Assembly (NCBI GenBank): GCA_949841365.1
Contig: CATKZI010000005.1
Location: 1-64,000, forward strand
Direction: 5' to 3'
DNA from: an uncultured Candidatus Melainabacteria bacterium
GTDB lineage: Bacteria; Cyanobacteriota; Vampirovibrionia; Gastranaerophilales; Gastranaerophilaceae
DNA: 64,000 nucleotides
Within the stretch, counting starts at the first letter, position 1; every line of letters starts with the position of its first letter. Position numbers and translations under genes: made by a program. The notes beneath the pieces were generated by a model. That model was not told the DNA's origin. It saw nothing but the letters and a program-made list of their open reading frames with translations, and ran no database searches. This document shows positions 24,055 through 32,651 of the stretch, in pieces.

Positions 24055-25362
24055 ATGATTCCCGCATTAAATGCAAGTAAAATATATTCAACATTAGGAA
24101 ATAATAATTCACTAGTCCCCATGGCAATCAAGGATGTTGCAAACAGCTTAGGGCTTACGGCAGGTTCGTATATTACAGGCGACTCTCTTGAAGGCAAAGA
24201 CAGATTTATAGACGAGTTCGGAACGCAAGCTATTTGGCTTTTCGGTATTCCGGCTTATAAAAAATTACTCGATTTAACTTTATATAAGGCATTAAAAATC
24301 GATCCGAAATTTGATGTCAGAAACCTTTCACAAAAGAGAAGCAAACTGCTTGATAAATCGATTAAATATGCAGATTCTTCAATCAAAGAGAGCATGATCC
24401 AAGCTGTAAAAAATCCGAAATTCAGCAAAAACCTTGCAATGGGAAAATTCATTGTCTCAACTGCTTTGACCATCCTTACATACGGCGGACTTACAAAATA
24501 CAGACACCATTTAACAAAAAAAGCCGCAGAAAAAGAAATTCTTGCAGAAATGCAAAAAGAAGAAAATAAAAAAGATTTTTCTTACACAAAACCAGAAAAG
24601 AATTTCCTAAACAACAAACAACCATCTTTCACCGGCGGGATACAGGATTTTATGTATAATCCAGTAAAAAACCTCATGATTCTTGACGGGTCTATCACTG
24701 CAGAAAGACTTTCAAGTTCAAGAAACAAACAGGAATTTATCGGTTACACAATCAAAGAAGGTACTGTTTGGGCATTTATGTACTTTGCAAGCAAACCTAT
24801 CCAAAAATTCTTTGAAAAATCAGTTGAAAATAACAAGAAAAAACCTGCATCAATTGATCTGGATGCAAGAGTAATCGAAAGCAAAGAACTTGAAAAAGCC
24901 TTCAAAAACGGCGAATTGAAATCAAGTGTTCAAAAAGTTTTGAATATTAGCACACAAGAAGGACTTCTTGATTTTATCCACAATAACCCGAATGATTTTA
25001 CCGTTAAAATGGCAAAAATGTCAGAAGTGCTTCCGACATTAAAAAATGCAACACAAGCGGATAATATAGATTACAGACAATTTATCGACCTTGATGAGTT
25101 TAAAGGTGTTGCTGAAAAATTAAATAAATTACATGACAAATTTGATGCGTTTAAAGCAACTGACGCAAGCGACAAATCACTTGAAGCATTTTTGAAAAAC
25201 GTTAAAAAATTCAAAAGATCGTCAATCTTGAAAAACATGGGAATTTGTATAGGCGCGTTGGGAATTCTGGCACCTGCTGTTATGATTGCTGTTAGAAAAC
25301 TTGGCAAAGATAATGACGCATTTCAGGTTAAAGAGGATTTGAGAAAACAGATGATGAAATAA
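24055..25362 (+). CDS. Lineage-specific membrane-associated protein
   Basis: Start placed at 24055 (MIPALNASKIY) because AAAGGA lies 8 bases upstream. The result is 435 residues. There are hydrophobic segments near residues 45-65 (TQAIWLFGIPAYKKLL), 125-145 and 395-415 (ILKNMGICIGALGILAPAVMIAV), and the rest is Lys-rich and helical. A PSFTGG element occurs near residue 192. The architecture (few weak membrane helices in a long basic helical protein, with an FTG element) resembles the products of 45271-46290 and perhaps 40984-42279. I do not recognise a described family. Its 3' end overlaps the convergent flavoprotein gene by 35 bases. Confidence 0.7.
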   Translation: MIPALNASKIYSTLGNNNSLVPMAIKDVANSLGLTAGSYITGDSLEGKDRFIDEFGTQAIWLFGIPAYKKLLDLTLYKALKIDPKFDVRNLSQKRSKLLDKSIKYADSSIKESMIQAVKNPKFSKNLAMGKFIVSTALTILTYGGLTKYRHHLTKKAAEKEILAEMQKEENKKDFSYTKPEKNFLNNKQPSFTGGIQDFMYNPVKNLMILDGSITAERLSSSRNKQEFIGYTIKEGTVWAFMYFASKPIQKFFEKSVENNKKKPASIDLDARVIESKELEKAFKNGELKSSVQKVLNISTQEGLLDFIHNNPNDFTVKMAKMSEVLPTLKNATQADNIDYRQFIDLDEFKGVAEKLNKLHDKFDAFKATDASDKSLEAFLKNVKKFKRSSILKNMGICIGALGILAPAVMIAVRKLGKDNDAFQVKEDLRKQMMK

Positions 25363-26410
25363 TTCCCTGCGCAGCCAAATAACCTGTTGACCAACAGTTT
25401 TGGAGATTAAACCCTCCGCAAAATCCGTCAATATCCATAACTTCACCGCAAAAATACACATTATCGACAAATTTTGACTGCATTGTTTTCGGATTAATCT
25501 CATTCAAATCCACACCGCCGGCTGTTACGACTTCGCCGTCAGGAACTGTTCCAACTGCAGTGACAGTAAAATTCTGTAATTTATCAAGAATTTTATCCCG
25601 CATTTTGCCGTCAATCCTGTGACATTTCTCATCGGGATTATCAAGAATAAATTCCGCAAATGATTTGGGAACATATTCTGACAAAAGATTTTTAACAGTT
25701 TTATGCGGGTTTTCATTCAAAGCTGTTTGCAAATCAATATTCCCGACAAAATTAAAGCTTAATGTATACGGAAATTTTTCACGCGCTTTGACTGAAGAAA
25801 TTTTGTAAACCGCAGGTCCTGAAATCCCTTTATGTGTAAACAAAACATTATTTATACTAACGCCGCTCAATTGCGAAAAATTCTCTTTTGTCACAAGCCC
25901 TGTCAACGCGGGTTTTGGCTCAACAATTCTATGTCCGAGTGCCCTGATAATATTATATGATGCATGCCCGCCCGTTGCGATTACAACATAATCGGCATCG
26001 GGAATATCTAAAATCTCTTTTTTCACAAACTTAACTTTATTCAAAGCTTTCAAAAATTTTTCACGTAAGTCTTTCGCACTGTTTGAAACGGGAAAAATTC
26101 TCATATCATCTTGAATATAAATTTCCACACCGATTTTTTCGAAAAACTCAACAGTATCTGCCGTAGAAAACTTAGAAAAAACCGAATACAAAAACTTTTC
26201 TCCGCGCGGATAATTTTTTGCTAGCTCTCTAAAATCATATTCCGCGTGCGCAAGATTGCACCTACCGCCTCCTGTCGGCAAAAGTGTCAGAAGCGGAGAT
26301 TTTTTATCATAAACGGTTACATCAAAATCATTTTGCAAAAAATACGCGCAAATACACCCCGCAGGTCCGCCCCCGATAATTGCAACCTTAGATTTCAACC
26401 CTTGTTCCAT
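25328..26410 (-). CDS. NAD(P)/FAD-dependent oxidoreductase, HI0933/YhiN family
   Basis: This is a flavoprotein of 360 residues. The FAD dinucleotide fold is at the N-terminus (VAIIGGGPAGCICAYFL), followed by the family signature TGGGRCNLAHA. Further on are YVVIATGGHASY and the C-terminal VYFCGEVMDIDGFCGGFNLQNCWSTGYLA, which closes the FAD site. The family (YhiN/BaiN-like) has few characterised members. The start overlaps the end of folK by 23 bases on the same strand, so the two are likely co-transcribed. Confidence 0.88.
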   Translation of the reverse strand: MEQGLKSKVAIIGGGPAGCICAYFLQNDFDVTVYDKKSPLLTLLPTGGGRCNLAHAEYDFRELAKNYPRGEKFLYSVFSKFSTADTVEFFEKIGVEIYIQDDMRIFPVSNSAKDLREKFLKALNKVKFVKKEILDIPDADYVVIATGGHASYNIIRALGHRIVEPKPALTGLVTKENFSQLSGVSINNVLFTHKGISGPAVYKISSVKAREKFPYTLSFNFVGNIDLQTALNENPHKTVKNLLSEYVPKSFAEFILDNPDEKCHRIDGKMRDKILDKLQNFTVTAVGTVPDGEVVTAGGVDLNEINPKTMQSKFVDNVYFCGEVMDIDGFCGGFNLQNCWSTGYLAAQGIISSSVFSNPL

Positions 26411-26891
26411 ATAAAAATACCATTTCAGGGTTCTCTAAATCATTATGAAGTTCAGATATCGTTTTGTGCAAAACGGGATGTTCAAAATTCGGAATTAATT
26501 CCAACAGAGGAACAAGCGTAAACGCACGTAAATGAACGTATTTATGAGGTACAATCAAATTTTCCTCATTAATTATATCTTTATTATAAAAAAGAATATC
26601 AATATCAATAGTTCTGTCAGTATAGCCGTTTTCAGAGCGTTTACGTCCGAGTTGACTCTCAATCCGCTGACATTCCTCAAGCAGTTTTTTAGGCGGAAAA
26701 GTTGTTTTAACCTCTAAAACTGCATTAACAAACCAGTTTTCGGAATTCATTCCCCACGGTTCGGTTTCATAAAATGCAGAAGTTCTGACAATAGATATCC
26801 CCTCACAAGCTCCGAGTAAACTCGCTGCCTGTTGGACGTACCCGATACGGTCACCGAAATTTGATCCTAAACTCAAATAAACTATTGCCAT
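26388..26891 (-). CDS. folK: 2-amino-4-hydroxy-6-hydroxymethyldihydropteridine pyrophosphokinase
   Basis: HPPK transfers pyrophosphate from ATP to the pterin in folate synthesis. The 167 residues show LSLGSNFGDR at the N-terminus, SAFYETEPWG, NWFVNAVLEV, GRKRSENGYTDRTIDIDILFY (Arg and the two Asp that bind Mg) and VPHKYVHLRAFTLVPLLEL. It is a complete stand-alone enzyme, not fused to folB or folP. Confidence 0.95.
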   Translation of the reverse strand: MAIVYLSLGSNFGDRIGYVQQAASLLGACEGISIVRTSAFYETEPWGMNSENWFVNAVLEVKTTFPPKKLLEECQRIESQLGRKRSENGYTDRTIDIDILFYNKDIINEENLIVPHKYVHLRAFTLVPLLELIPNFEHPVLHKTISELHNDLENPEMVFLYGTRVEI

Positions 26892-26978
26892 AACATTATT
26901 TTAAAAGTTTTGAGAGATTATGTCAATATGGGTACAAATTTCATGTTTGTGTTAATATACAAATAAGGAAGTCTTTAT

Positions 26979-27983
26979 ATGTATATTAATAAAGAACAAT
27001 TAGTTTCATATATCAAAAAATTATCAGAACCGAAGGTTCTTGTTGTGGGCGATTTAGCTATTGATGAAATGATTTACGGTGATGCGGAAAGAATTTCCAG
27101 AGAAGCACCAGTTTTAATCCTTCGCCACTCTAATACAAAATTAATTCTAGGCGCGGCTTCTAACGCTGCTCATAACGTTTCTGCCTTAAACGGTGGAAAG
27201 GTGAGCGTAATCGGTGTTTGCGGTGATGATTTTCAAGCAGGACAACTACGAGAAACTTTTGAAGAAGCAAATATTAACTGCGGACGCCTTGTTGTTGATC
27301 CTTCAAGAAAAACTACTACAAAGACAAGAATTTCAGGTTCAATTACAACATCTATTACTCAACAGATTGTAAGAATTGACAGACAGACCGACGGTTTCTT
27401 AAGTCCAGAAATTGAACAGGAAGTTTTAAAACAAATTGAAAGAGCAATCCCCGAACACGATGCAATTATTTTATCAAATTATCATATAGGAACGCTCACT
27501 CCTAATATTATTCAGGAAACAATCAGATTGGCAAATCAACATAATAAGATTATTGTTGTTGATGCTCAGAAAGAATTGGAAGTTTATAAAAACGTAACTT
27601 CTATGACGCCAAACTTGCCTGATACTCAAAAAGCAGTCGGTTTCTTTATTGAAAATGAAGAAGATTTGAAACGCGCAGGTGATAAACTTTTAAAAGAAAC
27701 AAACGCTAAATCAATACTAATTACCTGTGGTGCTGACGGAATGTTTGTTGCGCGTGCTCACGGAAATTATACAAAAATCCCTGTATTCAACAAATCTGAA
27801 GTATTTGATGTTACAGGTGCAGGCGATACAGTTACTGCAGTTTATACACTTGCTCTTGCGACAGGGGCAGATCCTGCTTATGCGGCAATCATCGGAAATA
27901 TTGCGGCAAGTCAGGTTGTTAAACAATTTGGATGTGCCGTAACATCTGTTGATGAACTTTTAAACGCCGTTGAAAAACTTTAA
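26979..27983 (+). CDS. PfkB carbohydrate kinase, heptose-7-phosphate kinase-like
   Basis: This 334-residue ribokinase-fold kinase resembles the N-terminal half of HldE (RfaE1): KVLVVGDLAIDEMIYGDAERISREAP, LGAASNAAHNVSALNG, the anion hole and catalytic Asp in DVTGAGDTVTAVYTLALATG, and AASQVVKQFG. It lacks the nucleotidyltransferase domain of bifunctional HldE. In LPS synthesis it would phosphorylate D-glycero-β-D-manno-heptose-7-P. It leads an operon with DUF4330 and an O-antigen ligase-like gene, which supports an envelope polysaccharide role. AAGGA lies upstream. Confidence 0.85.
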   Translation: MYINKEQLVSYIKKLSEPKVLVVGDLAIDEMIYGDAERISREAPVLILRHSNTKLILGAASNAAHNVSALNGGKVSVIGVCGDDFQAGQLRETFEEANINCGRLVVDPSRKTTTKTRISGSITTSITQQIVRIDRQTDGFLSPEIEQEVLKQIERAIPEHDAIILSNYHIGTLTPNIIQETIRLANQHNKIIVVDAQKELEVYKNVTSMTPNLPDTQKAVGFFIENEEDLKRAGDKLLKETNAKSILITCGADGMFVARAHGNYTKIPVFNKSEVFDVTGAGDTVTAVYTLALATGADPAYAAIIGNIAASQVVKQFGCAVTSVDELLNAVEKL

Positions 27984-27998
27984 GATGGAGAAAACTTT

Positions 27999-28544
27999 AT
28001 GAAAAATTTTAAAACCGTAGATTTAATTATTATTGCAGGCATAATTCTTGCATTAATCGTCGGCTTTTTTACATTCAAAAACTTTAGACAAACTGCTCAA
28101 AATCAAATTGAAGCAACTTCAAAAATCTCGTTTCAGGTATTTATCAGAGGCGTAACCCTTACAGGTAACGAAATCCCGCTACAGGCTAAAGATAAAACAT
28201 TTATCAGCATAAGAAACGTTCCTTATTCAGATTTGGATATCGTTGCTGTAAAAGCGGACCGTAAAAAAGTTGTGCTGCCTATTTTAAACAGCAAAAAAGT
28301 TATGGTTGTCGAAGATGTTTCACAGGCAAATATGTATGATATCACGGTAACTTTGACAGATACTGCAAAAATTACCAAAGACGGTGCAGTTGTAGGCGGG
28401 AACAAGATTAAAATCGGCTTGCCTATCACTTTAGAAGGTAAAGATTATAAATTTAACGGCACAGTTTCAGATTTGAAAGTTATGCCTGAAACTAACGATA
28501 ACAAATTTCATGACGCTATAAATACAAACAACGATGTTCAATAA
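27999..28544 (+). CDS. DUF4330-family membrane-anchored protein
   Basis: This 181-residue protein has one N-terminal transmembrane helix (LIIIAGIILALIVGFFTF) and a β-rich outer domain. It matches my memory of DUF4330, a family common in cyanobacteria and relatives, with no known function. GGAG precedes the ATG. It follows the heptose-kinase-like gene by 15 bases and overlaps the O-antigen ligase-like gene by 11 bases, so the three form an operon. Confidence 0.72.
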   Translation: MKNFKTVDLIIIAGIILALIVGFFTFKNFRQTAQNQIEATSKISFQVFIRGVTLTGNEIPLQAKDKTFISIRNVPYSDLDIVAVKADRKKVVLPILNSKKVMVVEDVSQANMYDITVTLTDTAKITKDGAVVGGNKIKIGLPITLEGKDYKFNGTVSDLKVMPETNDNKFHDAINTNNDVQ

Positions 28545-29844
28545 AATAATAGAATTTACTCAAAATAAAACAAAATATTTATATGAAAACAGCTTGTTTT
28601 TACAACATATAGACAAACTTATTTTGGCATCTATTGTCGCAGTCTTTTTATCATCCACAGTAATGTCATCAGATGTGATAGGTTTCATTGCTTTAATCAC
28701 AGTATTTTTGACATTTATAAAAATCATTTTCAAACCTGATGAGAGATTAGATTGTAAAACTTTTGAATTGTGGCTTTTAGCATATTTTATGATTGTAATA
28801 ATAAGCCTTGCAGGTTCTACATTATTTGCATTGAGTTTAAAAGGGTTTTTCAAAACATTCACATACCTTGCGTTTTATGCATCACTTGTTCAATACTTAA
28901 AAAACAATAAAGCAAAAACTCCAATACTTTTGGGTACAATAGGTGTTTGTGTCAGCTTTGAAGCTGTTATCGGATTTATGCAAAACTTTGCACAGGTATC
29001 TGAAATTTCAACCTGGCAGGATGTTTCAAACCTTAATCCCGAACAGGTCATGACAAGAGTTTACGGAACCTTAAAACCACTAAACCCCAATTTGCTCGGC
29101 GGATATTTTGTTGCGGGAATTCCTGCTTTATACGGTTTATCAGCATATTTTTTAAATAAAAAAAGTTTTAAAAGCTCTGCCGTGACCCTCGGACTTGCAT
29201 TATTGTCAACAATAACACTGTTTTTGACAGGCTGCAGAGGTTCTTATATCGGAATGATGGTTATAATGACAGGAATGTTCACCGTTTCCGCCAAATATCT
29301 CTGGCAGAATTACAAACAAATTTATTTATCTATTGTCGGCGGAGTTGTTGCACTATCAACTTTTGCAATACTTTTAAGTTCATCACTACGCGCAAGAGTT
29401 TTATCAATATTTGCAATGCGTCAGGATTCTTCAAACTCGTTCAGATTTAATGTATATCAGTCTTCTTTTGAAATGTTTAAAGATAACTGGCTTTTAGGAA
29501 TTGGTGTTGGAAATAAAAACTTCCGCGAAATATACGGACTGTATATGAAAACAGGCTTTGATGCCTTGAGTGCATACAATATTTATCTTGAAATTGCTGT
29601 TGAAAGCGGAATTTTTGCACTTATCGCATACTTGGGATTTTTAATCACATTAATTAAAGATGCCATAAAATTCATATTAAAATCAACCGATACAAACGCG
29701 GTAATCTTTGTTGCAACAGCTTTAATTTCAATATGCGCGGTAAGTATCCACGGGCTTGTAGACACTGTATTTTTCAGACCGCAAATACAATTCGTTTTCT
29801 GGACAATGGTGGCAATCGCAAGAGCGTTTATTAAGCTTATATAA
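28534..29844 (+). CDS. O-antigen ligase / IctB-like Wzy-C family membrane protein
   Basis: This is a polytopic protein of 436 residues with about ten to eleven membrane helices. The segment RVYGTLKPLNPNLLGGYFVAGIPALYG and the large periplasmic loop after TGCRGSYIGM (with SSSLRARVLSIF and SFEMFKDNWLLGIGVGNKNFREIY) match the Wzy-C family and the cyanobacterial IctB subgroup. Such proteins join O-antigen or other glycans in the periplasm. IctB was once proposed as a bicarbonate carrier, but the fold is that of a ligase. It is the third gene of the operon starting at 26979. Confidence 0.85.
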   Translation: MFNKIIEFTQNKTKYLYENSLFLQHIDKLILASIVAVFLSSTVMSSDVIGFIALITVFLTFIKIIFKPDERLDCKTFELWLLAYFMIVIISLAGSTLFALSLKGFFKTFTYLAFYASLVQYLKNNKAKTPILLGTIGVCVSFEAVIGFMQNFAQVSEISTWQDVSNLNPEQVMTRVYGTLKPLNPNLLGGYFVAGIPALYGLSAYFLNKKSFKSSAVTLGLALLSTITLFLTGCRGSYIGMMVIMTGMFTVSAKYLWQNYKQIYLSIVGGVVALSTFAILLSSSLRARVLSIFAMRQDSSNSFRFNVYQSSFEMFKDNWLLGIGVGNKNFREIYGLYMKTGFDALSAYNIYLEIAVESGIFALIAYLGFLITLIKDAIKFILKSTDTNAVIFVATALISICAVSIHGLVDTVFFRPQIQFVFWTMVAIARAFIKLI

Positions 29845-29902
29845 AGGCATGGAAATCCTGTGGTAAACTATATACATAGGCATAGGTAAAAAGGAGAGAT
29901 AT

Positions 29903-31027
29903 ATGATACCAATTTTAGATTCAAAACGTCAGTACGCAACTATCGGTGCGGAAGTAGAAAAAGCTGTTTGTGAAGTTTTACGTTCGGGTTCTTACATCTT
30001 AGGACCTAATACAAAAGCTTTTGAACAGGAAATGGCAGATTTTTACGGCTGCAAATATACTGTAGGCTTGAACTCAGGAACAGATGCATTGCATCTTGCG
30101 TTACGTGCATTAAATATCGGAGCAGGTGACGAAGTTATTACTGTTGCATTTACATTCGTAGCTACAACAGAAGCTATCGGAATCGTCGGTGCAAAACCTG
30201 TTTTTGTTGATATCGACAAAGACACATTTAACATGGATGCTTCAAAATTAGAAGCTGCAATCACTTCAAGAACAAAAGCAATTATCCCTGTTCACCTTTA
30301 CGGTCAGCCTTGCGATATGGATACAATTATGTCAGTTGCTAAAAAACACAACTTACACGTAATTGAAGACTGCTGTCAGGCAGTAGGCGCATTGTACAAA
30401 GGTAAAATGGTCGGAACATTCGGCGACTTCGGTTGTTTAAGTTTCTATCCGACTAAAAACTTAGGCGGTATGGGTGACGGCGGTTTAATCATGTGTAATG
30501 ATGAAAAACTTAAAGACCGCGTAATCGCTTTAAGAAACCACGGCGGAGCAATTCGTTATCACCACGACGAAATCGGTGTAAACAGCAGACTTGATGAAAT
30601 TCAATCAGCAATTTTACGTGTAAAACTTCCTCACATCAAAGAATGGAACGAAGCAAGACGTAAACACGCTTATTACTATAACGAACTGTTCAAAGATTGT
30701 GCAGATGTTCAAACACCTGTTGAATTGGATGATACATACTGTGTTTACCACCAATACACAGTAAAAATTCCTAACCGCGACGAAGTTCACAAAATGCTTC
30801 AAGAACGCGGTATTGGCGCAATGCTTTACTACCCAATTCCATTACACTTACAAAAAGTTCACGAATACTTAGGAGTTGGTAAAGGTTCATTGCCTGTATC
30901 AGAAAGAAATACAGAACTTGTAGTATCACTTCCGATGTTCCCAGAACTAACAGAAGAAGAACAAAGAACAGTAGCATCAACATTAATCGATTGCATCGAA
31001 AAATCTAAATCTGTTGCGGCAGTTTAA
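29903..31027 (+). CDS. DegT/DnrJ/EryC1/StrS-family sugar aminotransferase
   Basis: This PLP-dependent aminotransferase of 374 residues would make amino sugars for LPS or capsule. It shows GSGTDALHLALRAL-type substrate pocket residues (NSGTDALHLALRALNI), GDEVITVAFTFVATTEAI, PVHLYGQPCDMD, the aspartate of VIEDCCQAVGA, and the PLP lysine in FYPTKNLGGMGDGG. RLDEIQSAILRVKL and YYPIPLHLQ follow. AAAGGAGAG gives a strong ribosome binding site. The exact sugar cannot be told. Confidence 0.92.
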   Translation: MIPILDSKRQYATIGAEVEKAVCEVLRSGSYILGPNTKAFEQEMADFYGCKYTVGLNSGTDALHLALRALNIGAGDEVITVAFTFVATTEAIGIVGAKPVFVDIDKDTFNMDASKLEAAITSRTKAIIPVHLYGQPCDMDTIMSVAKKHNLHVIEDCCQAVGALYKGKMVGTFGDFGCLSFYPTKNLGGMGDGGLIMCNDEKLKDRVIALRNHGGAIRYHHDEIGVNSRLDEIQSAILRVKLPHIKEWNEARRKHAYYYNELFKDCADVQTPVELDDTYCVYHQYTVKIPNRDEVHKMLQERGIGAMLYYPIPLHLQKVHEYLGVGKGSLPVSERNTELVVSLPMFPELTEEEQRTVASTLIDCIEKSKSVAAV

Positions 31028-31048
31028 TTAATTAATATAACAAAAACA

Positions 31049-31076
31049 GCGATACTTTCGAGTGTCGCCGTTTTTT
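31049..31076 (+). terminator. Terminator after the aminotransferase gene
   Basis: GCGATACT and AGTGTCGC pair around a TTCG tetraloop and are followed by CG and six T. The T run reaches the stop of the convergent 116-residue gene. Confidence 0.85.
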
Positions 31077-31425
31077 ATGCTAATCCGAAGAAATTAAATC
31101 CTGCTCCTTTTTCCTGATATAGCATTCGATTAAAATCATCATTTGAAAAAGGATTAGTTCCGTATGTATTTTGATTCAGAGCGTTTCTGGCTATATCATA
31201 AGCATATCCATTGTTTCCGTATGCATCAGCCTGACTCCACCCCGCCACATTTCCTGCATATTTTGCACTTTCATCAGGAGCTGAAATTTCAGGAGTTGTT
31301 GCAGGATCAACAGCCGGATAAACTTTGGTATCAAAAGAATCTACACCATCGACAGTACCATTTGACGGTTTATTGTCCGCGGTTGTAGGCATTCCTATTG
31401 AAGCTATTGCATCTTGATATCCCAT
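31075..31425 (-). CDS. Small Asn/Gly/Ala-rich protein, unknown
   Basis: This is a 116-residue acidic protein without signal peptide or membrane helix, rich in N, G, A, T and D (VDPATTPEISAPDES, YGNNGYAYDIARNALNQNTYG). It follows the 80-residue gene by 3 bases. The composition resembles secreted structural or flagellar-type proteins, but no family is recognised. Confidence 0.6.
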   Translation of the reverse strand: MGYQDAIASIGMPTTADNKPSNGTVDGVDSFDTKVYPAVDPATTPEISAPDESAKYAGNVAGWSQADAYGNNGYAYDIARNALNQNTYGTNPFSNDDFNRMLYQEKGAGFNFFGLA

Positions 31426-31428
31426 CTC

Positions 31429-31671
31429 TTAAGCCCAGCATAATGTTTTTTGGTGATATTCTTCACCTGTTTCAGGATTATATTCGGTCGGGTCGACCTG
31501 CCCGCCTTCACCATAGTTCCAAGCATATAAACCCCAGCTTACAGTGCCTTTAAACGGGTTTTCCGAACTTACAGCGCCAATATGTTTATTTGTAGTTGCA
31601 TATAATTTAACAGCATCTACAGGGTTAAACACCCTGCGTGAAATACCGCCAATTTTTTCAGTAGCTGACAT
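31429..31671 (-). CDS. Small protein, unknown, paired with 31075-31425
   Basis: The product has 80 residues, begins MSATEKIGGISRRVFNPVD and contains TVSWGLYAWNYGEGGQVDPTEYNPETGEE. There is no signal peptide or membrane helix. AGGAAAG precedes the ATG. It is translated just ahead of the 116-residue gene, from an AT-rich promoter region. No family recognised. Confidence 0.6.
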   Translation of the reverse strand: MSATEKIGGISRRVFNPVDAVKLYATTNKHIGAVSSENPFKGTVSWGLYAWNYGEGGQVDPTEYNPETGEEYHQKTLCWA

Positions 31672-31890
31672 AATTCTTTCCTATTTTATACTCTTATATA
31701 TATAAAGTATATACTATTTAAATAATTGCTTTTTATTTTGTTTTAAGTTAACAATTGTTAACATATCCCAAGTGCAATATTATATTCCCTGATTTAATAA
31801 GTACCAAACAAAATATTAAGTTTTGTAAAGTGTAGATTGTACACTATATGCGCATTTTCAGGATTGGCAAAAATTTATTAATCCATTCTA

Positions 31891-32067
31891 TTGACATTTA
31901 AAATGCGATGTGCAATAATAATTAAGTAAGATTTAAGTGTAGTCGAAACACTAAATATAAATAGATTCATTAACCCCAAAAACATATAAACTCCTAAATA
32001 ATAAACACTAAAAGAGACCATTAGGATGCAGAAAACGACCCACTCAATTTATTGAGTGGTTTTTTTT
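31891..32067 (+). ncRNA. Candidate intergenic small RNA (promoter to terminator)
   Basis: This lies in the 400-base space between the 80-residue gene and rsmG. TTGACA (31891-31896) - 17 bases - AATAAT (31914-31919) predicts a start near 31926. A strong terminator, CCACTCAA-TTTA-TTGAGTGG (32040-32059) plus eight T, ends it. The predicted RNA of about 140 bases contains a hairpin AGTGT / ACACT and a 9-codon ORF (MQKTTHSIY) whose stop lies in the terminator. No protein gene is present. The remaining 31672-31890 is AT-rich and shows only the likely promoter of the minus-strand pair. Confidence 0.5.
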
Positions 32068-32078
32068 GTGCAATCGTA

Positions 32079-32651
32079 TTATATATGCTTAATAATAATC
32101 AAATTACGAGTATGGTTTTCTTCAAGCGGCAAATCATACTCTATAATATCAACAATTTCAGCCTTATACTTTTTCAATGTGTTTTGCGCATCTGCAATTT
32201 CTTCTTGCGCACGCAATGATTTATATGCCACAAAATAACCGTCTTTATTCAACAGCGGCATTGCATAACCTGTAATTTTATCAAGAGTTGCAACGGCACG
32301 TGAAGTAATTATATCAAACTTCTGCTTTATATTTTCCACCCTGTCACAAATGGGGTGAAGGTTTTGTATATTTAATTCTGTCCTTATATTTTCGATAGCA
32401 TTAATCTTTTTTCTAATACTGTCTAGAGCGTAAACCTCGATTTCAGGATACTTCAGAGCAATCGGAACTGACGGAAAGCCGCCGCCTGTTCCAATATCAA
32501 GCAGAGTTTTTCCTCTTCCGTATTTTTCAAAAAATTTTTCTATAGACAAACTGTCAAAAATATGTTTTTCCCATAAAAATTTCTCGTCATTTTTGGAAAT
32601 TAAGTTTAATTTTGCATTTTGATTTAAAAACGCCTCAATATATTTATCCAT
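32079..32651 (-). CDS. rsmG: 16S rRNA (guanine-N7) methyltransferase RsmG
   Basis: RsmG (GidB) methylates G527 of 16S rRNA using SAM. It has 190 residues, with the SAM-binding loop LLDIGTGGGFPSVPIALKYP, YALDSIRKKINAI for the acidic ribose contact, and ITSRAVATLDKI in the middle. It starts within the last codons of the NTPase-TPR gene (8-base overlap). The terminator at 32040-32059 may also serve it, though its T run is better on the other strand. Confidence 0.93.
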   Translation of the reverse strand: MDKYIEAFLNQNAKLNLISKNDEKFLWEKHIFDSLSIEKFFEKYGRGKTLLDIGTGGGFPSVPIALKYPEIEVYALDSIRKKINAIENIRTELNIQNLHPICDRVENIKQKFDIITSRAVATLDKITGYAMPLLNKDGYFVAYKSLRAQEEIADAQNTLKKYKAEIVDIIEYDLPLEENHTRNLIIIKHI

